Shown here in pieces: positions 63,949 through 64,000 of a DNA stretch of 64,000 nt (positions are counted from its first letter, which is position 1; each line of letters opens with the position of its first letter). Where the stretch lies: NCBI RefSeq assembly GCF_032337115.1, contig NZ_JAVXZY010000012.1, forward strand, positions 62,001 to 126,000, in the 5' to 3' direction. The position numbers were made by a program, and so were the translations under genes. Source of the stretch: Roseateles_C aquae. Its GTDB lineage: Bacteria; Pseudomonadota; Gammaproteobacteria; Burkholderiales; Burkholderiaceae_C. The notes below the pieces were generated by a model. The model saw only the letters and a list, made by a program, of their open reading frames with translations. It was not told where the DNA came from and made no database searches.

Positions 63949-64000
63949 ATGCAGCAGCTGATGGATCGCGTCTTGCAACCCCTTGCCCTTGCGCTGGCCG
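63949..64000 (+). CDS. possible 5-prime end of a gene, cut by the window edge
   Basis: An ATG at 63949, with GGGAGTC just upstream, opens a frame of 17 codons (MQQLMDRVLQPLALALA) to the window end. The hydrophobic tail could be the start of a membrane or signal segment. Too short to identify; an in-frame ATG at 63961 is an alternative start. Confidence 0.4.
   Translation, partial: MQQLMDRVLQPLALALA

Overview
The window is GC-rich (about two-thirds G+C by eye), dense in genes and free of rRNA, tRNA, CRISPR arrays, transposases or prophage genes that I could recognise. The gene content points to a betaproteobacterium of the order Burkholderiales, in the Roseateles/Paucibacter/Rubrivivax neighbourhood. 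Supporting signs are a sulfate-binding protein–CysT–CysW–CysA–CysB operon, a PEP-CTERM protein, an FMN-riboswitch-controlled type II lumazine synthase, long TonB receptors, many GGDEF/EAL proteins, and dispersed non-coding repeats. The placement is inferred from gene content, not from a marker gene.

Layout. 0.1–2.7 kb (minus strand): a reverse transsulfuration pair, cystathionine gamma-lyase-like enzyme plus cystathionine beta-synthase. 3.0–6.2 kb: a polar amino-acid ABC transporter (binding protein, attenuator hairpins, two permeases, ATPase). 6.5–12.5 kb: a TonB-dependent receptor, an orphan sulfate-binding protein and a secreted FGE-fold protein. 12.8–21.3 kb: chromate transporter, DTW-domain RNA-modifying enzyme, FAD dehydrogenase, a two-component system, an RDD membrane protein and a phosphoesterase-like protein. 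21.3–24.4 kb: acetyltransferase and MFS exporter, divergent from a citrate-synthase-like protein with an N-terminal helix-turn-helix, with a palindrome between them. 24.6–32.4 kb: O-acetylhomoserine sulfhydrylase, the sbp-cysT-cysW-cysA-cysB operon and a TauE/SafE-type exporter. 32.5–36.6 kb: HDOD protein, diguanylate cyclase, FMN riboswitch plus lumazine synthase, and an outer-membrane-type protein. 36.7–47.5 kb: a very large SNF2 helicase, two solute-binding-like proteins, hydrolase, CheY, pseudouridine synthase, a MurA paralogue and a DUF4124-type protein. 47.5–51.8 kb: tRNA hydroxylase TrhO overlapping a cysteine desulfurase–metallo-beta-lactamase–rhodanese triple fusion, divergent from phosphatidylserine decarboxylase. 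52–64 kb: PEP-CTERM protein, LysR regulator, a 460-bp imperfect palindrome, aldo/keto reductase, a membrane EAL protein, TrpRS, a Ser/Thr kinase with a repeat domain, an acyl-CoA synthetase and the first bases of one more possible gene.

Sulfur metabolism is the recurring theme. The window holds sulfate import, assimilation into homocysteine (MetY), reverse transsulfuration to cysteine, mobilisation of cysteine sulfur (the triple fusion) and a rhodanese-family tRNA hydroxylase. Three promoters share a TAAGCA(A/T) element, which I infer to be a CysB-type site, and one of them drives the TonB receptor. This suggests outer-membrane uptake of a sulfur source.

The most notable non-genic signals are a 14-nt word, GGGTCAGGNCTTGC, that recurs about ten times inside unrelated genes, the 460-bp palindrome, and three copies of an intergenic repeat, two of which sit inside the cys operon.
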